The translations under genes and the position numbers were made by a program. A stretch of 64,000 bases of DNA from Herminiimonas arsenicoxydans (lineage in GTDB: Bacteria > Pseudomonadota > Gammaproteobacteria > Burkholderiales > Burkholderiaceae_D): the NCBI GenBank assembly GCA_000026125.1, contig CU207211.1:2976001-3040000 (forward strand), read 5' to 3'. Each line of letters opens with the position of its first letter. The first letter of the stretch is position 1. Under the pieces are notes generated by a model. That model was not told the DNA's origin, did no database searches, and saw only the letters and a program-made list of their open reading frames with translations. This document shows positions 1 through 9,830 of the stretch, piece after piece.

Positions 1-1346
1 CCGCTCTGCTGGCGACCGCCGCACTGGGGTATTCGATGATGCGCTGGAGCCGCATCGGCGTGCATTTCCACACCCTCTTCCAGTTCCTGTTGATGGGCAT
101 CAACGGCGCCTTCCTGACGCACGACCTGTTCAATCTCTTTGTGTTCTTCGAAGTGATGCTGGCGGCATCCTACGGCTTGGTGCTGCACGGCTACAACACC
201 AGCCGGATACGCGCCGGCATGCAGTACATTGCCGTCAATCTGGCCGCGTCGCTGTTGTTTCTGATCGGCGTGGCGCTGATCTACGCCAGCACCGGCACGC
301 TGAACATGGCAGACCTGGCCGCGCGCATGGCTGAAGTCGGCGCAAAGGATTTGATCCTGCTGAAAATAGGCGTCGCCATCCTGGCGATTGCCTTCCTGGC
401 GAAAAGTGCCATGTGGCCGCTCGGCTTTTGGCTGCCGACCACCTATGCCGCCGCCTCGCCGCCGGTCGCCGCCATGCTGGTACTGATGACCAAGGTCGGC
501 GCCTATATCATTCTGCGTCTGTGGCTGCTGGTCTTTTCCCCCGATGCCGGCGCCGCCAGCGGTTTCGGCTTCAACGCACTGCTGTGGGGTGGCATGGCGA
601 CCATCGTGTTCGGCGGCGCGGGCATGCTCGCAAGCGAAGTGCCGGGCCGCATGGCCGGTTATGCCGCCATCGTTTCATCCGGCACGCTATTGGCGGTAGT
701 CGGCTATGGCCAGGCATCATTGATCACCGCCGGACTGTATTACCTGCTGGGTTCGACACTGGCAGTCGCCGCCTTCGTGCTGCTGATCGAACTGATAGAC
801 CGCATACGCTCCGCCGGTGCCAGCATGCTGGCCTTGACCATGGAAGCGTTCGCGATTGAAGAAAAACCGGAGGAAACGGCCGGTGTCGGCATTCCGGGCG
901 CCATGGCTTTCCTCGGCCTCGCCTTTTCCGGTTGTGCGCTGATCATCGCCGGCCTGCCGCCGCTGTCGGGATTCGTCGCCAAGTTCGGACTGTTTCATGC
1001 AATGCTGAACCCGGATACGATGGATATTGCCGTCACCTCCACCACTTGGACCCTGATGGCGCTGATCGTCCTGTCGGGTCTGGCGGCGATTATTGCCTTG
1101 CTGCGTTTCGGCGTGCGGACATTCTGGGCCTCGAGCACGATTACCTCGCCGCGCCTGCATGTCACGGAAGTGTTGCCCATCAGTTTTCTGCTCTTGCTGT
1201 GTGTCGCCCTGACCGTGCAGGCCGGTCCTGTCTTCGACTATCTGGGACGCACCAGCGCCGATCTGCATCGTCCTGCACAATATATGGAACGCGTACTATC
1301 CGCACCTGTGGTGTCAGTCCCGAACCAGGAGGGGACTCTGCCATGA
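1..1346 (+). CDS. mrpD: Mrp/Pha-type cation:proton antiporter subunit D (5' end outside window)
   Basis: Partial gene. The frame is open from the first bases of the window, so the true start lies to the left, and about 447 codons are visible. The product is a polytopic membrane protein of the proton-conducting antiporter/NuoN family: repeated hydrophobic helices, FFEVMLAASYGLVL early on, and a lysine-bearing helix followed by FLAKSAMWPLGFWLP, the typical family core. Subunit D is one of the large subunits of the multi-subunit Na+(K+)/H+ antiporter in the inner membrane (family knowledge). The stop overlaps the next start in an ATGA arrangement, so the genes are probably translationally coupled with mrpE, F and G. 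Which cation is carried (Na+ for Mrp/Mnh, K+ for Pha) cannot be read from the sequence. Confidence 0.9.
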   Translation, partial: ALLATAALGYSMMRWSRIGVHFHTLFQFLLMGINGAFLTHDLFNLFVFFEVMLAASYGLVLHGYNTSRIRAGMQYIAVNLAASLLFLIGVALIYASTGTLNMADLAARMAEVGAKDLILLKIGVAILAIAFLAKSAMWPLGFWLPTTYAAASPPVAAMLVLMTKVGAYIILRLWLLVFSPDAGAASGFGFNALLWGGMATIVFGGAGMLASEVPGRMAGYAAIVSSGTLLAVVGYGQASLITAGLYYLLGSTLAVAAFVLLIELIDRIRSAGASMLALTMEAFAIEEKPEETAGVGIPGAMAFLGLAFSGCALIIAGLPPLSGFVAKFGLFHAMLNPDTMDIAVTSTTWTLMALIVLSGLAAIIALLRFGVRTFWASSTITSPRLHVTEVLPISFLLLLCVALTVQAGPVFDYLGRTSADLHRPAQYMERVLSAPVVSVPNQEGTLP

Positions 1347-1834
1347 AACGCTGGCTGCCTTCACCGATGATGTCTTTCGTGCTGCTGCTGTTCTGGCTGC
1401 TGCTCAACGAAAGCCTGGAACCTGCGCAAATTTTACTGGGCGCCATGCTTGCCGTTGTGGTGCCGCTGCTGACGCGACCGCTGCAGCCGCTCGCTTACCC
1501 GCGCGTGGCAAAACCATTCCTGCTGCTGCGTTTGCTCGTCATGGCGCTGATCGAAATCATCCGTTCGTGCTTCAATGTCAGCTGGCTGATCTTGTCTCCC
1601 CGGCGCGACAAGCTGAACTCGCAGTTCATCCGGATTCCGCTCGACATCCGCAATCCGTATGGACTGGCTCTGCTGTCGTGCCTGATCAATTCGACACCGG
1701 GCACGGTGTGGGTGGAGATCCTGCCCGACAACTATGAACTGTCCTTGCACGTGTTCGATCTGCACGATGAACAATGGTGGATCAACACCATCAAGACGCA
1801 GTACGAAAAACCGCTGATCGAAATTTTCAAATAG
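1343..1834 (+). CDS. mrpE: Mrp/Pha-type antiporter subunit E
   Basis: 163 residues. The start was set to the ATG that overlaps the stop of the upstream subunit D by four bases; a good Shine-Dalgarno (AGGAGGGG) sits 12-19 bases before it. Two N-terminal hydrophobic segments (about residues 8-50) are followed by a third around 60-75 and a soluble C-terminal half with the family-typical NSTPGTVWVEI segment. MrpE is a small subunit required for assembly or activity of the antiporter complex. Context (D upstream, F and G downstream) makes the call firm. Confidence 0.9.
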   Translation: MKRWLPSPMMSFVLLLFWLLLNESLEPAQILLGAMLAVVVPLLTRPLQPLAYPRVAKPFLLLRLLVMALIEIIRSCFNVSWLILSPRRDKLNSQFIRIPLDIRNPYGLALLSCLINSTPGTVWVEILPDNYELSLHVFDLHDEQWWINTIKTQYEKPLIEIFK

Positions 1835-1846
1835 GAGAAAGCTCGC

Positions 1847-2125
1847 ATGACGACACTGCTGCAGCTGGCGGTCGGATTCGCCTTCATCTGCATCCTGCTG
1901 GCGATGCTGTTCTGCACGATCCGTCTGCTGATCGGACCGACTGCGCATGATCGCGTGCTTGCGCTGGATACCCTGTGGATGTCCGCGATGCTGCTGACAC
2001 TCATGCTGGGCATGCGTTTCGGCGACCTGATCTACTTCGAGGCTGCGCTGCTGATCGCGCTGCTGGGTTTTGTCTCAACCATGGCGCTGACCAAGTTCCT
2101 GATGCGCGGGGAGATTATTGAATGA
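1847..2125 (+). CDS. mrpF: Mrp/Pha-type antiporter subunit F
   Basis: 92 residues, the usual MrpF/PhaF size. Three transmembrane segments are visible (about residues 5-27, 33-52, 57-80), with the family-typical GPTAHDRVLALD after the first. Preceded by the Shine-Dalgarno AGGAGA. The end overlaps the start of subunit G by four bases (ATGA). A small integral membrane subunit of the antiporter; in other Mrp systems F has been implicated in bile-salt efflux, which cannot be tested here. Confidence 0.9.
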   Translation: MTTLLQLAVGFAFICILLAMLFCTIRLLIGPTAHDRVLALDTLWMSAMLLTLMLGMRFGDLIYFEAALLIALLGFVSTMALTKFLMRGEIIE

Positions 2126-2496
2126 GCGGATTCGAGAACGTACCTGCATGGGCAGCGCTGCCGATGGCATTGCTGCTGATCCTGGGCGGCAGCATCATCC
2201 TGATCGGCGCCCTCGGCCTGATGCGCCTGCCCAGCTTCTATCAGCGCATCCATGGCCCGGCTATCACCGTCACGCTCGGGGCAGGCTGCCTGCTATTGGC
2301 ATCCATGCTGTATTTCACCGTACTGCAATCACGGCCGGTGATACATGAAATCATTATTGCCGTCTTCATCCTGATGACGGCGCCGGTGGTGTCCATGCTG
2401 CTCATGCGGGCGGCGGTCTACCGAAATTTACGGATCGGTAAACACGAAGCCGACGCCGATGCCGGCGAAGTCTATTCATTCCCCGAAGAGAAATAA
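2122..2496 (+). CDS. mrpG: Mrp/Pha-type antiporter subunit G
   Basis: 124 residues, last gene of the antiporter operon. It has three hydrophobic helices (about residues 11-33, 46-68, 72-95) and the family segment LIGALGLMRLPSFYQRIHGP, close to the MrpG/MnhG consensus. The start overlaps the stop of subunit F (ATGA). A hydrophilic, acidic C-terminal tail follows the third helix. A stem-loop lies just downstream, consistent with the operon ending here. Confidence 0.9.
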   Translation: MSGFENVPAWAALPMALLLILGGSIILIGALGLMRLPSFYQRIHGPAITVTLGAGCLLLASMLYFTVLQSRPVIHEIIIAVFILMTAPVVSMLLMRAAVYRNLRIGKHEADADAGEVYSFPEEK

Positions 2497-2505
2497 GCGG
2501 CCAAT

Positions 2506-2527
2506 TGCGGCAGTGGCATCTGCCGCA
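2506..2527 (+). terminator. stem-loop after the antiporter operon
   Basis: A perfect 8-bp stem TGCGGCAG/CTGCCGCA with a 6-base loop, ten bases after the mrpG stop. There is no T-run, so it is either a weak or factor-assisted terminator or a 3' mRNA-stabilising hairpin. Confidence 0.4.
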
Positions 2528-2644
2528 CAGCCTGCCTCGCCGCACATCAGCCGGCATAGCCATCTTCTGTTCAGATTAGCAACATCCTTTCTGCCCGGCT
2601 GGTAAAATTCCCGAACCCCCACTCGCGGCACATGCTGAACTTCC

Positions 2645-5600
2645 ATGACTAACATCCGCACCCGACTCGCGCCCTCCTTACGCAATTTTTCAGCCCGGCC
2701 AGCAGTGCGGCGCAGCGCGATCGGCGTGTTCGCATTTGTGGTCCTGCTCGGCCTGTTCGGCTACTTTGCGCTACCGGGCATCATCAAATCGCAAGCGGAA
2801 CAGCTGATCACCGAGAAATTGCACCGGCAGACCACGATAGGCAAGGTCGAAGTCAATCCCTACGCGATGCAAGTCACCATCCACGACATGAAGCTGCTGG
2901 AACCGGAAGGCGATGCCGTCTTCGCGAGTTTTGAAAAGCTGATGGTGAATGTCTCCTACCAGTCGCTGTTCCGTCTGGCGCCTGTGGTGCAGCAAGTGCA
3001 GTTGAGCGCGCCCTACATCCATCTGGTGCGCAAGGATGCGACGCACTACAACATCGACGACATCATTGAACTGATCAACAGCCAGCCGCCCTCGCCCGAG
3101 CCGGCGCGCTTTTCCGTTTTCAATATCGAACTGGATAAAGGCCGTATCGAATTCGATGACAGGCCGGCACAAACCGTGCACAAAATAGCCGACCTGAAAA
3201 TCGGCGTGCCGTTTGTGTCATCGCTGCCGTCCCAGGTCGACGTCTACGTCGAACCCCTGCTGAGCGCCAGCATCAACGGTTCTCCGCTGCTGATCAAGGG
3301 CAAAACCCATCCGTTTGCAGATACCGTCGATGCCGTAGTCGACCTCAATCTCGACAATATGGATTTGACCTCTTACCTGAAATACATACCCGGCACGCCG
3401 CACTTCAAGATACCGAGCGCACGCCTGGACCTGCACATGACGGCCACATTCAGTCAACCGAAAAAGCAGGCGCCGTCGCTGCTCTTGAACGGCGATATCA
3501 AACTCAAATCCTTGCAGGTAAACGATGAAAGCGGCAACTCTATCGTCAAACTGCCGGAGTTAAGCATCACGCTGAACGAAGCCCGCGTCTTGAGCGAACG
3601 TTTTGAAATCGCCAAACTTTCCATCAGCGGCATAGCCGCAGATATCACCCGCAAAGCCAACGGCCGGTTTAATTTTGACAATCTGCTGACACCGCCGGCG
3701 CCATCTACTGCCGCCGCAAAGACAGTTGCAGCGACAACAGCACCGGTCGCTGCATCTGCCAGTCCGACACAAGCCGCTGCACCAGCCCAAGCTCCCGCCG
3801 CATTCATCTTCGCCCTGGCTGAACTTGATGTCCGTAATGCCTCCTTGCGCTACGTCGACGAGGCAGCACATCCGGTGCTGGCCAATATCGACAAATTCGA
3901 TCTGACAGTGCGCAAAATAGAAGTCGATACCGGCAAAAAAATCGTCACTGTCAATGAACTGGCATCGAACCAAGCCGGCTTCGCCCTGCAGCAAGGGAAA
4001 GCGGGGCGCGAAGCCGCCGTCATCTCCAAGGCAGGCGACATCAACGCAGCCAAGAAAAAAACAGCGGCTGCAAATGATGAGCCCTACATCGTCAACATCA
4101 ACAAGGTAGACATCAGCAACTGGTCGGCGCGACTGGAAGACCGCAGCCTGAAACGTCCTGCCGTCACCGTGATCGAACCGCTGAACCTGTCGATGCAAAA
4201 CCTGTCCACCAGGGAAAATGCACGCGGGCAGATCGACCTGAAAGCGACAGTCAACAAAACCGGCCAGCTGGCCGTCAACGGCAGCGTCGGCATGGCGCCA
4301 CTGCATACCAATCTGGCGCTGGATTTCAAGAGTGTCGATATCATGCAGCTGCAGCCCTACTTCACCGATCAGGTGAATATTCTGCTGACGCGCGCCGATA
4401 TTTCCGGCAAGGGAACGCTGCAAGTCGATCAGGGGAAAAACGATGGCTTGCTGGGCGGCTTCAAGGGCGATCTGACGCTGGGTAATCTGGCGACGGTGGA
4501 CAAACTCAGCACCAATGAATTCCTGCGCTGGAAATCGCTGACCTTCGGCGGCATGGATGTAAGGCTGGCGCCACTTTCGCTCAGCATCGATCAGGTCGCC
4601 CTGAACGATTTCTTCGCCCGCATCATCATCGACCCTACCGGCCGCATCAATCTGCAGGACGTGAAACGCAGTGAAACCGTCGGCCGAAAGAGCGTCACTG
4701 AAGAACACAAGCCGGCCACAGCCACGCCCGCAGTGGCGACGAGCACCGCAGTCCTGCCGCCGCCCAAAAAATCCGCCAGCGAAATTCCCCCGATTAAAAT
4801 CAAAAAACTCACGCTGCAAGGTGGCGACATCCGCTTTACCGACAACTTCATCAAACCGAATTACTCGGCCAACCTGAAGAAATTCGGCGGTACGATCAAC
4901 GGCCTGTCATCCGATCCCGACTCCAGCGCAAATGTCGATTTGAAAGGCCAGGTCAATAGCGCCCCGCTCGCCATCTCCGGCAAGGTCAACCCGCTCAAGG
5001 GCGATCTGACGATGGATATCAAGGCGGAAGTGCACGGCATGGAGCTGGCGCCGCTGTCGCCTTATTCCGGCCGCTACATCGGCTACGGCATCGAGAAAGG
5101 CAAGCTGTCTTTTGAAGTCGCCTACCAGGTTGAAAACCGCATACTCAGCGCACAGAACCGCCTGATACTGGAGCAGCTCACGCTCGGCAACAAGCTGGAA
5201 GGCCCCGGCATACCTGATCTGCCGGTCAGTTTTGCACTGGCGCTGCTGCGCGATCGCAACGGCGTGATCGACATCAACCTGCCCATCGGCGGCTCGCTCG
5301 ACGACCCGCAATTCTCCGTCGGCGGCATCATCGTCAAAGTGATCGTCAACCTGATCACGAAAGCGGTGACCGCACCGTTCGCGCTGATCGGCTCCCTGTT
5401 CGGCGGCGGTGAAGAATTGTCGAATCTGGAATTCGACGCCGGTCGCGCCGCGATCAACGATGCCGGTGAAACCAAGCTCAAGAGCATGGCAAAAATGCTG
5501 CTCGATCGCCCTGCATTGAAACTCGAAATCACCGGCCGCAGCGATCCGGAAACCGATCGTGAAGGTTTGAAAAAAGCATCGATAGACCGCAAGGTGCGCG

Positions 5601-5983
5601 CCCTGAAACTGAAAGACATGGTGGCGCGCGGCGAATCCGCCGATGCCGGCAACGTGAAGGTGACGTCACAGGAATATCCGGTGTTGTTGAAGCGCGTCTA
5701 CAAGGATGCCGACTTCAAGAAGCCGCGTAATATGGTCGGCCTGCAAAAAGACTTGCCGGTGGAGGAAATGGAAAAACTGATGATCGCCAACACCACCATC
5801 AGCGACGATGACCTGACCGCGCTCGGAAATCGCCGTGCGCAAGCAGTGAAAGACTGGCTGATCGGCGAAGGCAAAGTGCCGGACACACGGATTTTCATAC
5901 TGGGCTCGAAGTCCGGTAATCAAGGTGCCAAAGATGATGCGGCAAAAGCCAAGGCGAATCGCGTTGATTTTTCTTTGAAATAA
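2645..5983 (+). CDS. AsmA-like DUF748 envelope protein
   Basis: 1112 residues. A single N-terminal membrane anchor (about residues 27-46, IGVFAFVVLLGLFGYFAL) is followed by a very long periplasmic region of repeated beta-rich DUF748 segments, typical of the AsmA/TamB-like bridge proteins thought to act in envelope lipid homeostasis (family knowledge). Low-complexity Ala/Pro/Thr linkers lie near residues 355-385 and 690-715 and separate the segments. The C-terminal ~150 residues contain LKLEITGRSD and NRRAQAVKDWL, which resemble the peptidoglycan-binding OmpA-like pattern; that is my inference. The ATG start follows a divergence-free 150-base gap; no strong Shine-Dalgarno is visible. A terminator-like hairpin follows the stop. 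Substrate unknown. Confidence 0.8.
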   Translation: MTNIRTRLAPSLRNFSARPAVRRSAIGVFAFVVLLGLFGYFALPGIIKSQAEQLITEKLHRQTTIGKVEVNPYAMQVTIHDMKLLEPEGDAVFASFEKLMVNVSYQSLFRLAPVVQQVQLSAPYIHLVRKDATHYNIDDIIELINSQPPSPEPARFSVFNIELDKGRIEFDDRPAQTVHKIADLKIGVPFVSSLPSQVDVYVEPLLSASINGSPLLIKGKTHPFADTVDAVVDLNLDNMDLTSYLKYIPGTPHFKIPSARLDLHMTATFSQPKKQAPSLLLNGDIKLKSLQVNDESGNSIVKLPELSITLNEARVLSERFEIAKLSISGIAADITRKANGRFNFDNLLTPPAPSTAAAKTVAATTAPVAASASPTQAAAPAQAPAAFIFALAELDVRNASLRYVDEAAHPVLANIDKFDLTVRKIEVDTGKKIVTVNELASNQAGFALQQGKAGREAAVISKAGDINAAKKKTAAANDEPYIVNINKVDISNWSARLEDRSLKRPAVTVIEPLNLSMQNLSTRENARGQIDLKATVNKTGQLAVNGSVGMAPLHTNLALDFKSVDIMQLQPYFTDQVNILLTRADISGKGTLQVDQGKNDGLLGGFKGDLTLGNLATVDKLSTNEFLRWKSLTFGGMDVRLAPLSLSIDQVALNDFFARIIIDPTGRINLQDVKRSETVGRKSVTEEHKPATATPAVATSTAVLPPPKKSASEIPPIKIKKLTLQGGDIRFTDNFIKPNYSANLKKFGGTINGLSSDPDSSANVDLKGQVNSAPLAISGKVNPLKGDLTMDIKAEVHGMELAPLSPYSGRYIGYGIEKGKLSFEVAYQVENRILSAQNRLILEQLTLGNKLEGPGIPDLPVSFALALLRDRNGVIDINLPIGGSLDDPQFSVGGIIVKVIVNLITKAVTAPFALIGSLFGGGEELSNLEFDAGRAAINDAGETKLKSMAKMLLDRPALKLEITGRSDPETDREGLKKASIDRKVRALKLKDMVARGESADAGNVKVTSQEYPVLLKRVYKDADFKKPRNMVGLQKDLPVEEMEKLMIANTTISDDDLTALGNRRAQAVKDWLIGEGKVPDTRIFILGSKSGNQGAKDDAAKAKANRVDFSLK

Positions 5984-5985
5984 CG

Positions 5986-6031
5986 GCGGTAAAAAGGCCA
6001 ACGCCACCAAAGGCTGGGTATTACCGCTTTT
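5986..6031 (+). terminator. probable rho-independent terminator of the DUF748 gene
   Basis: Starting three bases after the stop, GCGGTAA (5986-5992) pairs with TTACCGC (6021-6027), followed by TTTT. The loop is long but contains a further GGCC/GGCT pairing. Strand is by context. Confidence 0.5.
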
Positions 6032-6174
6032 AGGTTTTGTTTATGGCTGACCGTTTGCACAACATTCTTTGCTTTATGAAGTAACCATGCGGGTTTCACG
6101 AGAAAGACGCGCCAAGTTATACAGCACCTTTCAAGTTATCCATTACTTTTGCTGCATAAAACAAGTTGGGGTCT

Positions 6175-6750
6175 ATGAGCACGTACGAAGAACGGTGGGA
6201 GCGCTTTCTCGACCCTGAAGTTGTTAGGCCATCGCTCTTCATGGCTACGATGTTCATTACTACCTTCGAGATTCTTAAGAACTCGATAATCGATCGCATC
6301 CGAGACTTCTACTCGATTGGTTGGTCGGAAGGTGAAACGACGGTATCCCCAGAGTACAGGACAAAGGTTCTATCGCGCGACAAGAGTCCAGTCTATGCGT
6401 CGCTAAAGTGGTTACATGAGCATCAAGTAATAAATGACGATGACTTACAATCCTTCGAACAGCTCAAGAGCACCAGAAATCTTGTTGCTCATCAACTCTT
6501 CGACATCGTCACTGGTCAAGCTGAGTCCAATCACACGGAACAGTTCCAAGTCCTAGTTGAACTGCTCCGTAAGATTGAGGTTTGGTGGGTTATAAATGTT
6601 GAACTGGCAACCGACCCAAACTACGCAGATACAGAAGTCCACGAAGAAGGTATTGTTCCAGGAGCCATTTTGTCGCTTCAAATGCTTTTGGAAGTCGCTG
6701 GCGGCAACACGGAACTTCTGAAGGCTTGGCGCAGTCAGCGCGCACAATAG
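6175..6750 (+). CDS. orphan protein with HEPN-like RxxxxH motif
   Basis: 191 residues from the ATG at 6175; an in-frame TTG at 6166 is an alternative start and neither has a strong Shine-Dalgarno. The protein is soluble and mostly helical by composition. Around residues 98-108 it has KSTRNLVAHQLF, which matches the R-N-x-x-x-H pattern of HEPN domains (R101, H106), found in RNases of toxin-antitoxin and defence systems. No partner nucleotidyltransferase or antitoxin gene is adjacent. Base composition is visibly AT-richer than the tex and DUF748 genes either side, suggesting acquisition. The HEPN assignment rests on one motif and should be treated as tentative; the existence of the gene is likelier than the function. 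Confidence 0.6.
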   Translation: MSTYEERWERFLDPEVVRPSLFMATMFITTFEILKNSIIDRIRDFYSIGWSEGETTVSPEYRTKVLSRDKSPVYASLKWLHEHQVINDDDLQSFEQLKSTRNLVAHQLFDIVTGQAESNHTEQFQVLVELLRKIEVWWVINVELATDPNYADTEVHEEGIVPGAILSLQMLLEVAGGNTELLKAWRSQRAQ

Positions 6751-7398
6751 CAAACCCGCCCCTTCGTCAGAGGTACTGCGGAACCGGCGTGGCTGGTTTC
6801 CTCAGCATCCCTCGCGCCGGAGCCCTTATCTTCAACGTTAGATCCCAATCAAAATTATTGAAACATTTGACACGGTACGTTCTTACTAATGGCACTCCCA
6901 CTTATTTCAATCATTGCCATCGCGGTTTTGGTTCGGCAATGCCGAAGGCAAGCCGAACCAATCGTTCTTCCGCTGTGACGCTGCCGTTTGTGACGTGCAG
7001 AAAATGGAAAGAGAAATGGGCGTTGTCTGAGCCGTAGGCGAGTTTCGCCCGTTTCCCATTTTTTGCGCGACATAAACGGGAACCCGCAGGGCAGCGGCTG
7101 TGCGGTCGCCTTCTTTTGCTTACTTTTCTTGGCGAAGCAAGAAAAGTGAGTAGCCGCCGGGCTACCCCCGGCAACTGAACATCATCGAAGAAAAAACAGC
7201 ATCAGCTATCACTAAAAAGGGCCCCCTCTGAATTCCCGTCTACACGAAAATGACAGATGATCCAGTTCCGCATTTGCATGGAAATCTAGCCATACCTTCA
7301 CCGAAAATTTCTTGCACGGCGCTTCCCCCACTGTCAAGACTGGCGCATTCGCGTCAATTGCGTATCATCTACGCTCGCTTTACTTAATCTGAAATCCC
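6751..7398. other. gene-poor interval with degenerate repeat
   Basis: About 650 bases between the HEPN-like gene and tex. Short ORFs occur on both strands (for example minus 6911-7174) but have no ribosome binding site, family resemblance or sensible composition, so I call none. The middle carries a hairpin repeat listed separately. The last ~170 bases before tex presumably contain its promoter, which I could not place. Confidence 0.5.
7119..7172. repeat. dispersed hairpin repeat (CTTACTTTTCTT...AAGAAAAGTGAG)
   Basis: CTTACTTTTCTT (7119-7130) and AAGAAAAGTGAG (7139-7150) form a 12-bp stem with one G:T pair and an 8-base loop. A second GC-rich hairpin follows (TAGCCGCCGGGCTA). From memory this motif type recurs in intergenic regions of many beta- and gammaproteobacteria; only this copy was noticed in the window. 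Confidence 0.5.
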
Positions 7399-9741
7399 AT
7401 GCTCCCTTCCATAGAACAACGTCTCGCCGTCGAACTCGCGGCCAAGCCCGCACAAGTTGCTGCCGCAATCACACTACTGGATGAAGGTGCCACCGTTCCG
7501 TTTATCTCCCGCTACCGCAAGGAAGCAACCGGCGGCCTCGACGACATCCAGTTGCGCCTGCTGGAAGAGCGCCTGCGCTATCTGCGCGAGCTGGAAGACC
7601 GGCGCGCTGCGATTGTGGCTTCTATTGAAGAGCAAAACAAAATGACGCCGACATTGCTCGACGCCATCATGCACGCGGAAGACAAGACGCGGCTGGAAGA
7701 TCTGTACCTGCCGTACAAGCAAAAGCGCCGCACCAAGGCGCAGATTGCAGTCGAAGCCGGCCTGACGCCGCTGGCCGATGCATTGCTGGCCGACCCCACG
7801 CTGAATCCGGAAGAAGAAGCGGCGAAATATCTGAAGCCCGCTTTCACGGTAGAGGGCATCGACAATCCGGGCGTCGCCGATACCAAGGCCGCGCTCGATG
7901 GCGCGCGCCAGATTCTGATGGAACGCTTTGCCGAAGATGCAACGCTGCTGCAGGCCTTGCGCGAATATCTGACCGAGCACGGCATCGTCGAATCCAAAGT
8001 AGTGGAAGGCAAGCAGGATGCCGGTGAAAAATTCGCCGATTATTTCGATTACTCGGAAACCATCGCTACCATCCCATCGCACCGCGCACTCGCAATGTTT
8101 CGCGGTCGTCGCGAAGAAATGCTGAACGTGAATCTGCGTCTGGATACCGAAGAAGAAAAGCCGAAATGGGATGCGCCGCTGAATCCTTGCGAAAGCCGCA
8201 TTGCCGCGCGCTTCGGCATCAGCAATCAGGGCCGCGCTGCCGACAAATGGCTGGCCGACACCGTGCGCTGGACCTGGCGCGTGAAAACCTTCATGCATCT
8301 GGAAACCGAGTTGATGACTAATCTGCGCGAAAAAGCAGAAGTCGAAGCCATCAATGTGTTTGCACTGAATTTGAAAGCCTTGTTGCTGGCCGCACCGGCC
8401 GGCCCGCGCGCCACGATGGGCCTCGATCCCGGCTTGCGTACCGGCGTCAAGGTGGCCGTGGTCGACGCCACCGGCAAAGTAGTCGATACCGCCACCGTGT
8501 ATCCGCATCAGCCGCGCAACGACTGGGACGGCACCTTGCACACGCTGTCGCAACTGGCAGAGAAGCACAAGGTCGCATTGATCTCGATCGGCAACGGCAC
8601 CGCTTCACGCGAGACCGACAAGCTGGCGCAGGATTTGATCAAGCTGCGCCCTGAATTAAAGCTGACCAAGATTGTCGTGTCCGAAGCCGGGGCATCGGTG
8701 TATTCAGCCTCCGAATTCGCCTCGCGCGAATTGCCGGATATGGATGTCTCGATACGCGGTGCAGTATCGATTGCACGCCGCCTGCAGGACCCATTGGCGG
8801 AGCTGGTCAAGATCGATCCGAAATCGATCGGCGTCGGCCAGTACCAGCATGACGTCGGCCAGACCCAGCTGGCGCGCTCGCTGGATGCCGTCGTCGAGGA
8901 TTGCGTCAATGCGGTCGGCGTGGACGTCAATACCGCATCGGCACCGCTGCTGGCACGCGTGTCCGGACTCAGCAGCAGCGTGGCGCAAAGCATCGTCAGC
9001 TATCGCGACACGAAAGGCATGTTCACCTCGCGCGCCGATTTGCGCGCAGTGCCGCGCCTGGGCGATAAAACCTTTGAACAGGCCGCCGGTTTCCTGCGCG
9101 TAATGGCCGGCGACAACCCGCTCGATGCCTCGGCCGTGCATCCGGAATCCTATCCTTTGGTGGAAAAAATCCTGGCGGACATCAAGAAGGATGTCAAAAG
9201 CATCATTGGCGACGACAAGCTGTTGAAATCGCTGAATCCGGCCAAATATGCAGATGAGAAGTTCGGTGTGCCGACCATCACTGATATCCTGAAGGAACTG
9301 GAAAAACCCGGCCGCGATCCGCGCCCTGAATTCACGACGGCTACCTTCAAGGATGGCGTGGAAGAAATCCGGGATTTGCGTCCGGACATGATACTGGAAG
9401 GCGTCGTGACCAACGTTGCCGCCTTCGGCGCCTTCGTCGATATCGGCGTGCATCAGGATGGCCTGGTGCATATTTCCGCGCTCTCCAACACCTTCGTCAA
9501 GGACCCGCATACGGTGGTCAAGGCCGGCCAGGTAGTGAAAGTGAAAGTGCTGGAAGTGGATGAAAAACGCAAACGCATTGCGCTGACCATGCGCCTGTCG
9601 GACGCCGCTCCTGTTGCCGGCAGCAAACCGGAACAACGTGCTGACCGTAACGACAGCAAGCGTCTGGCACAGCATCAGCAACGTCCGGCAGCGGATAGCG
9701 GCAGCGCGATGGCAGCGGCTTTTGCCAAACTGAAGGGATAA
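7399..9741 (+). CDS. tex: Tex-family S1 RNA-binding protein
   Basis: 780 residues, the normal length for Tex. Order of domains: N-terminal helical Tex domain (about 1-320), a YqgF/RuvC-like domain beginning [16 protein letters not shown] (about 340-470), helix-hairpin-helix segments (about 495-565) and a C-terminal S1 domain (about 650-725; [26 protein letters not shown]). Tex is a conserved cytoplasmic nucleic-acid-binding protein linked to transcription and expression of virulence genes in other species. The last ~45 residues are a low-complexity polar tail. The gene stands alone; grxD follows after 89 bases with its own promoter candidate. Confidence 0.95.
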   Translation: MLPSIEQRLAVELAAKPAQVAAAITLLDEGATVPFISRYRKEATGGLDDIQLRLLEERLRYLRELEDRRAAIVASIEEQNKMTPTLLDAIMHAEDKTRLEDLYLPYKQKRRTKAQIAVEAGLTPLADALLADPTLNPEEEAAKYLKPAFTVEGIDNPGVADTKAALDGARQILMERFAEDATLLQALREYLTEHGIVESKVVEGKQDAGEKFADYFDYSETIATIPSHRALAMFRGRREEMLNVNLRLDTEEEKPKWDAPLNPCESRIAARFGISNQGRAADKWLADTVRWTWRVKTFMHLETELMTNLREKAEVEAINVFALNLKALLLAAPAGPRATMGLDPGLRTGVKVAVVDATGKVVDTATVYPHQPRNDWDGTLHTLSQLAEKHKVALISIGNGTASRETDKLAQDLIKLRPELKLTKIVVSEAGASVYSASEFASRELPDMDVSIRGAVSIARRLQDPLAELVKIDPKSIGVGQYQHDVGQTQLARSLDAVVEDCVNAVGVDVNTASAPLLARVSGLSSSVAQSIVSYRDTKGMFTSRADLRAVPRLGDKTFEQAAGFLRVMAGDNPLDASAVHPESYPLVEKILADIKKDVKSIIGDDKLLKSLNPAKYADEKFGVPTITDILKELEKPGRDPRPEFTTATFKDGVEEIRDLRPDMILEGVVTNVAAFGAFVDIGVHQDGLVHISALSNTFVKDPHTVVKAGQVVKVKVLEVDEKRKRIALTMRLSDAAPVAGSKPEQRADRNDSKRLAQHQQRPAADSGSAMAAAFAKLKG

Positions 9742-9771
9742 TCGGCAGAAGCGGCCGGATTTTCTTATAAT
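9742..9771 (+). promoter_or_regulatory. candidate sigma-70 promoter of grxD
   Basis: A perfect -10 box TATAAT at 9766-9771, with TCGGCA (4/6 match to the -35 consensus) 18 bases upstream at 9742-9747. It lies between the tex stop and the grxD start. Confidence 0.4.
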
Positions 9772-9830
9772 GACGCATTAATGCAAGATCACCTGCGCAA
9801 ATACAGCGCATCAACTATAGCGAGGCAGTA

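Noticed and set aside
932-1342. Long N-terminal extension of mrpE
   Set aside because: It overlaps mrpD entirely; the ATG at 1343 has a good ribosome binding site and the usual four-base overlap.
6911-7174. Minus-strand 87-codon ORF upstream of tex
   Set aside because: Falls on the dispersed hairpin repeat, is very basic and has no ribosome binding site.
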